Of a stretch of DNA of 64,000 bases, positions 61,163 to 64,000 are shown one piece after another (position 1 is the stretch's first letter; each line of letters opens with the position of its first letter). Location of the stretch: contig JAGYIJ010000002.1 of NCBI GenBank assembly GCA_018402685.1, positions 1 through 64,000 on the forward strand. Direction: 5' to 3'. The notes beneath the pieces were generated by a model, which saw nothing but the letters and a program-made list of their open reading frames with translations, was not told the DNA's origin and did not search any database. The stretch is from Aquiluna sp. (GTDB lineage Bacteria; Actinomycetota; Actinomycetes; Actinomycetales; Microbacteriaceae). Made by a program: the position numbers and the translations under genes.

Positions 61163-62464
61163 GTGCGCAAAGTCAAATTGCCCACCAATTTGGGGGCGAA
61201 TCAGGTCAATAGCTTGATTCCGCGAGCCGCTGTGAGCATCTCAAGTGTGACTGAAGCGGTCGAATCGTTGATTAGCGAAGTTCGTGACGACTCCATGGCT
61301 GCACTCATTAGGCACGCTGAGAGATTTGATGGGGTTGTTCCAACAAATTTTCGTGTCCCTCAACAAGCTATTGATCAAGCTCTTGCAGAGCTCAGTCTTG
61401 AACTCCGCGGGGCAATCGAGGAATCAATTTCCCGAGTCAGAAAAGTATCCCTTGCCACCATGCCCAGCGATGCCAAAATCTCGTTGGCCGAAGGTGCTGA
61501 GGTTTCGCAGGTTTACGTGCCGGTGGAATCGGTTGGGCTCTATGTTCCTGGCGGTAAGGCTGTCTACCCATCGAGTGTGATCATGAATGCGGTCCCAGCT
61601 CAGGTGGCCAGGGTTCCAAGGATTGCAGTTTGCTCTCCGGCGCAAAAAGAAAACGATGGGCTTCCCAATCCCACGATTTTGGCCACCTGCGCACTACTTG
61701 GAATCGAAGAGGTTTATGCAATCGGTGGGGCGAGTGCGGTGGCGGCATTTGCCTATGGGGTTCAGGAGATTGGTCTCGAGCCGGTTCGCCTGGTCACAGG
61801 CCCAGGAAACATTTATGTTGCAGCAGCGAAGCGGGCTTTACGGGGTGTAATCGGTATCGATTCCGAGGCGGGTCCAACCGAGATCTTGATAATTGCGGAT
61901 TCGAGTGCGAATCCTAGATTTGTCGCAGCGGATCTAATCTCTCAGGCTGAGCATGATGAAAACGCGGCGGCGGTCTTGGTCACGGACTCTCAAGAGTTAA
62001 TCGATGCAGTCGAACTGGAGCTTGAAAGACAAATCCCAAGAGCCTCCAACCGAGAGCGGATCGAGGTCTCCCTATCTGGAGAGCAGTCCGCGCTGGTGTT
62101 GGCAGAGAGCATCGATCAGGCGGTTTTTGTAGCCAACGAGTACGCCACCGAGCACCTCGAGATTCACACCCAAAATGCCGCCGAGTTGGCGACGCGTATT
62201 GTCAACGCCGGTGCAGTCTTCATTGGCGAAAACACTCCGGTGAGTCTTGGGGACTACCTGGCCGGGTCGAACCACGTTTTGCCCACTTCGCAGCAGGCAA
62301 AGTTTGGTCCTGGTCTTGGCGTTCACACCTTTTTGAGACCACAGCAGCGAATCCACTACAGCGCTCAGGGCTTGGCCGAAATTGCTGATCTGGTTGATAG
62401 ATTTGCGGTAGCTGAGGGGCTCGGAGCCCATGGCACCGCTGCCAAGATTAGGTTTGAGAACTAA
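61163..62464 (+). CDS. hisD: Histidinol dehydrogenase
   Basis: [49 protein letters not shown]. Confidence 0.95.
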   Translation: MRKVKLPTNLGANQVNSLIPRAAVSISSVTEAVESLISEVRDDSMAALIRHAERFDGVVPTNFRVPQQAIDQALAELSLELRGAIEESISRVRKVSLATMPSDAKISLAEGAEVSQVYVPVESVGLYVPGGKAVYPSSVIMNAVPAQVARVPRIAVCSPAQKENDGLPNPTILATCALLGIEEVYAIGGASAVAAFAYGVQEIGLEPVRLVTGPGNIYVAAAKRALRGVIGIDSEAGPTEILIIADSSANPRFVAADLISQAEHDENAAAVLVTDSQELIDAVELELERQIPRASNRERIEVSLSGEQSALVLAESIDQAVFVANEYATEHLEIHTQNAAELATRIVNAGAVFIGENTPVSLGDYLAGSNHVLPTSQQAKFGPGLGVHTFLRPQQRIHYSAQGLAEIADLVDRFAVAEGLGAHGTAAKIRFEN

Positions 62465-62904
62465 TGCACTGTCCATTTTGTAGGAATTCAGACTCTAGGG
62501 TCATTGACTCGCGAACCTCTGACGATGGTTCATCGATCAGAAGGCGCAGACAGTGCCCTGAGTGCCAAAAGCGCTTCACAACCATCGAGACTGCCAGCCT
62601 GATGGTTACCAAGCGCAGCGGGGTCACAGAGCCTTTCTCGAGAGACAAGATAGTTTCTGGTGTCAGAAAGGCCTGCCAGGGCAGGCCCGTCACCGATGCG
62701 GATCTAGCGCTATTGGCCCAGCAGGTCGAAGAGGCCTTGCGATCAACCGGTGCGGCCAGCATTGAGGCTCAAGACATCGGCCTTGCGATTTTGGAGCCGC
62801 TTCGAAACCTGGATCACGTGGCATTCATGAGGTTCGCGAGCGTTTATCAGGCCTGGGACTCGCTCGATGACTTCAAATCCGCCATCGATGAGCTGCGGGG
62901 GTAA
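62464..62904 (+). CDS. nrdR: Transcriptional repressor NrdR
   Basis: [42 protein letters not shown] (zinc ribbon plus ATP-cone). Confidence 0.97.
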   Translation: MHCPFCRNSDSRVIDSRTSDDGSSIRRRRQCPECQKRFTTIETASLMVTKRSGVTEPFSRDKIVSGVRKACQGRPVTDADLALLAQQVEEALRSTGAASIEAQDIGLAILEPLRNLDHVAFMRFASVYQAWDSLDDFKSAIDELRG

Positions 62905-62910
62905 TAGCGA

Positions 62911-63897
62911 ATGCTTTATCGCGTGGTGTTCAACCTCATTTTCAAGCGGATGGACCCCGAGCTAGCTCATGACCTAGTGGTCTTTGGTCTCAAATTTCTC
63001 TCCGCTATCGGGCTCTTGCGCCCAAGGCGCTCTTCCAGTTCCGAAAAGGTAATGGGTCTGGAGTTTGAAAATCGATTCGGGATGGCCGCCGGCTTTGACA
63101 AAAATGCGGAGCTAATAAAACCGCTTTACGCACTTGGCTTTTCCCACATCGAAATCGGTACCGTTACAAAGCTCGCGCAGCCAGGCAATCCAAAGCCAAG
63201 AATGTTTCGCTTGCCGGAATCAAACGCTCTGATAAATCGAATGGGTTTCAACAACGATGGTGCGGACGAGATTGCCCTGAGGTTGAAAAGTTTGCGTTCT
63301 CAAGGATCCCGGCTTCCGATTATTGGCGTGAACATCGGCAAGAACAAAGACACATCACCTGCCGATGCGCCAGCGGACTATCGCTATTGCACGAAGTTGC
63401 TTGCCCCACTGGCTGACTACCTGGTGGTGAATGTCTCCTCGCCCAATACCCCTGGGCTTCGGGATCTGCAGCAGGTGGAATCGCTGAGGCCGATTCTTGG
63501 AGCGGTTTTGGATGCAGCGGCTAACACCCCGGTGCTTGTGAAGATTGCGCCAGATTTATCAGATGAAGACATCAAGGCAGTCTGCCAGCTCGTTTTGGAG
63601 CTGGATTTAGAGGGCGTGGTCGCAACCAACACCACGATCTCAAGGGCTTTAGTTGAGGGTCAAGTCAATTCACAGGAGCCAGGTGGACTCAGTGGCTCGG
63701 TGCTCTTTGACAGGGCCAACGAAGTGGTGGGGCTAGTTCGATCCGAGCTCGGCAAGGACAAGGTAGTGATTGGGGTCGGGGGAGTGAGTACTCGCGAAGA
63801 CTTCAACAATATGATCAAAGCCGGTGCTGACCTGGTTCAGGCCTACACCGGCTTTGTCTATGGCGGGCCACTCTGGCCGCGCCGAGTAACTAGCTAG
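62911..63897 (+). CDS. pyrD: Dihydroorotate dehydrogenase (quinone)
   Basis: FGMAAGFDKNAELIKPLYALGFSHIEIGTVT, NRMGFNNDGAD, VVNVSSPNTPGLRDLQ. Confidence 0.94.
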   Translation: MLYRVVFNLIFKRMDPELAHDLVVFGLKFLSAIGLLRPRRSSSSEKVMGLEFENRFGMAAGFDKNAELIKPLYALGFSHIEIGTVTKLAQPGNPKPRMFRLPESNALINRMGFNNDGADEIALRLKSLRSQGSRLPIIGVNIGKNKDTSPADAPADYRYCTKLLAPLADYLVVNVSSPNTPGLRDLQQVESLRPILGAVLDAAANTPVLVKIAPDLSDEDIKAVCQLVLELDLEGVVATNTTISRALVEGQVNSQEPGGLSGSVLFDRANEVVGLVRSELGKDKVVIGVGGVSTREDFNNMIKAGADLVQAYTGFVYGGPLWPRRVTS

Positions 63898-64000
63898 CAG
63901 GGTCTAGTGTCGGGGCTCTTAGTCAGAGTCGGGTCGGTAATGATGCTTCCGGCCAACACCTCGTCAACTTTGGCCATGACCTCTGATGGAATCTTCTTGC
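63894..64000 (-). CDS. 3' end of a gene running off the window, possibly an ABC substrate-binding protein (BMP-like)
   Basis: Minus-strand frame ...KKIPSEVMAKVDEVLAGSIITDPTLTKSPDTRPC*; convergent with pyrD; too short for firm assignment. Confidence 0.4.
   Translation of the reverse strand, partial: KKIPSEVMAKVDEVLAGSIITDPTLTKSPDTRPC

Noticed and set aside
63840-63897. Frameshifted pyrD C-terminus
   Set aside because: The sequence ends GPLWPRRVTS* slightly early, but core motifs are intact and no alternative frame gives a clear extension

Overview
This is a 64 kb chromosomal window from an actinobacterium. Gene order and protein families suggest Microbacteriaceae or the 'Luna' freshwater group (inference, not checked by search). 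It runs from the 3' end of 23S rRNA and 5S rRNA through densely packed, mostly plus-strand core genes: tlyA-nadK-recN-pyrG-xerD-soj-scpAB-rluB-aroH-tyrA-cmk-der, then metF-pgsA-garA-ftsR-merR, pyc, def, fadD, a ROK kinase, plsC, class II DAHP synthase, a polyprenyl synthase, the mraZ-to-divIVA dcw cluster, lspA-rluD-dnaE, hisD-nrdR-pyrD. The one clearly accessory locus is about 15.85-22.4 kb. It holds a tandemly duplicated unit: tRNA-Pro, a terminator-like hairpin, a Shine-Dalgarno-sequestering hairpin with a compensatory base-pair change between copies, and a secreted GLUG-repeat protein. The second tRNA copy is degenerate. A HigA-like antitoxin ORF follows, preceded in frame by what looks like the N-terminal stub of a HigB toxin. 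Eleven single-base-equivalent frameshifts interrupt otherwise intact genes, many of them essential and most at short homopolymers. I read these mainly as sequence errors to verify. One of them creates a false GarA-FtsR fusion. Other points of interest are three 10-bp-phased MraZ boxes, a candidate mraW leader RNA before rsmH, and an inverted repeat before ftsZ. I found no CRISPR array, prophage, transposase or integrase. All family assignments come from reading the sequence; no database searches were run.
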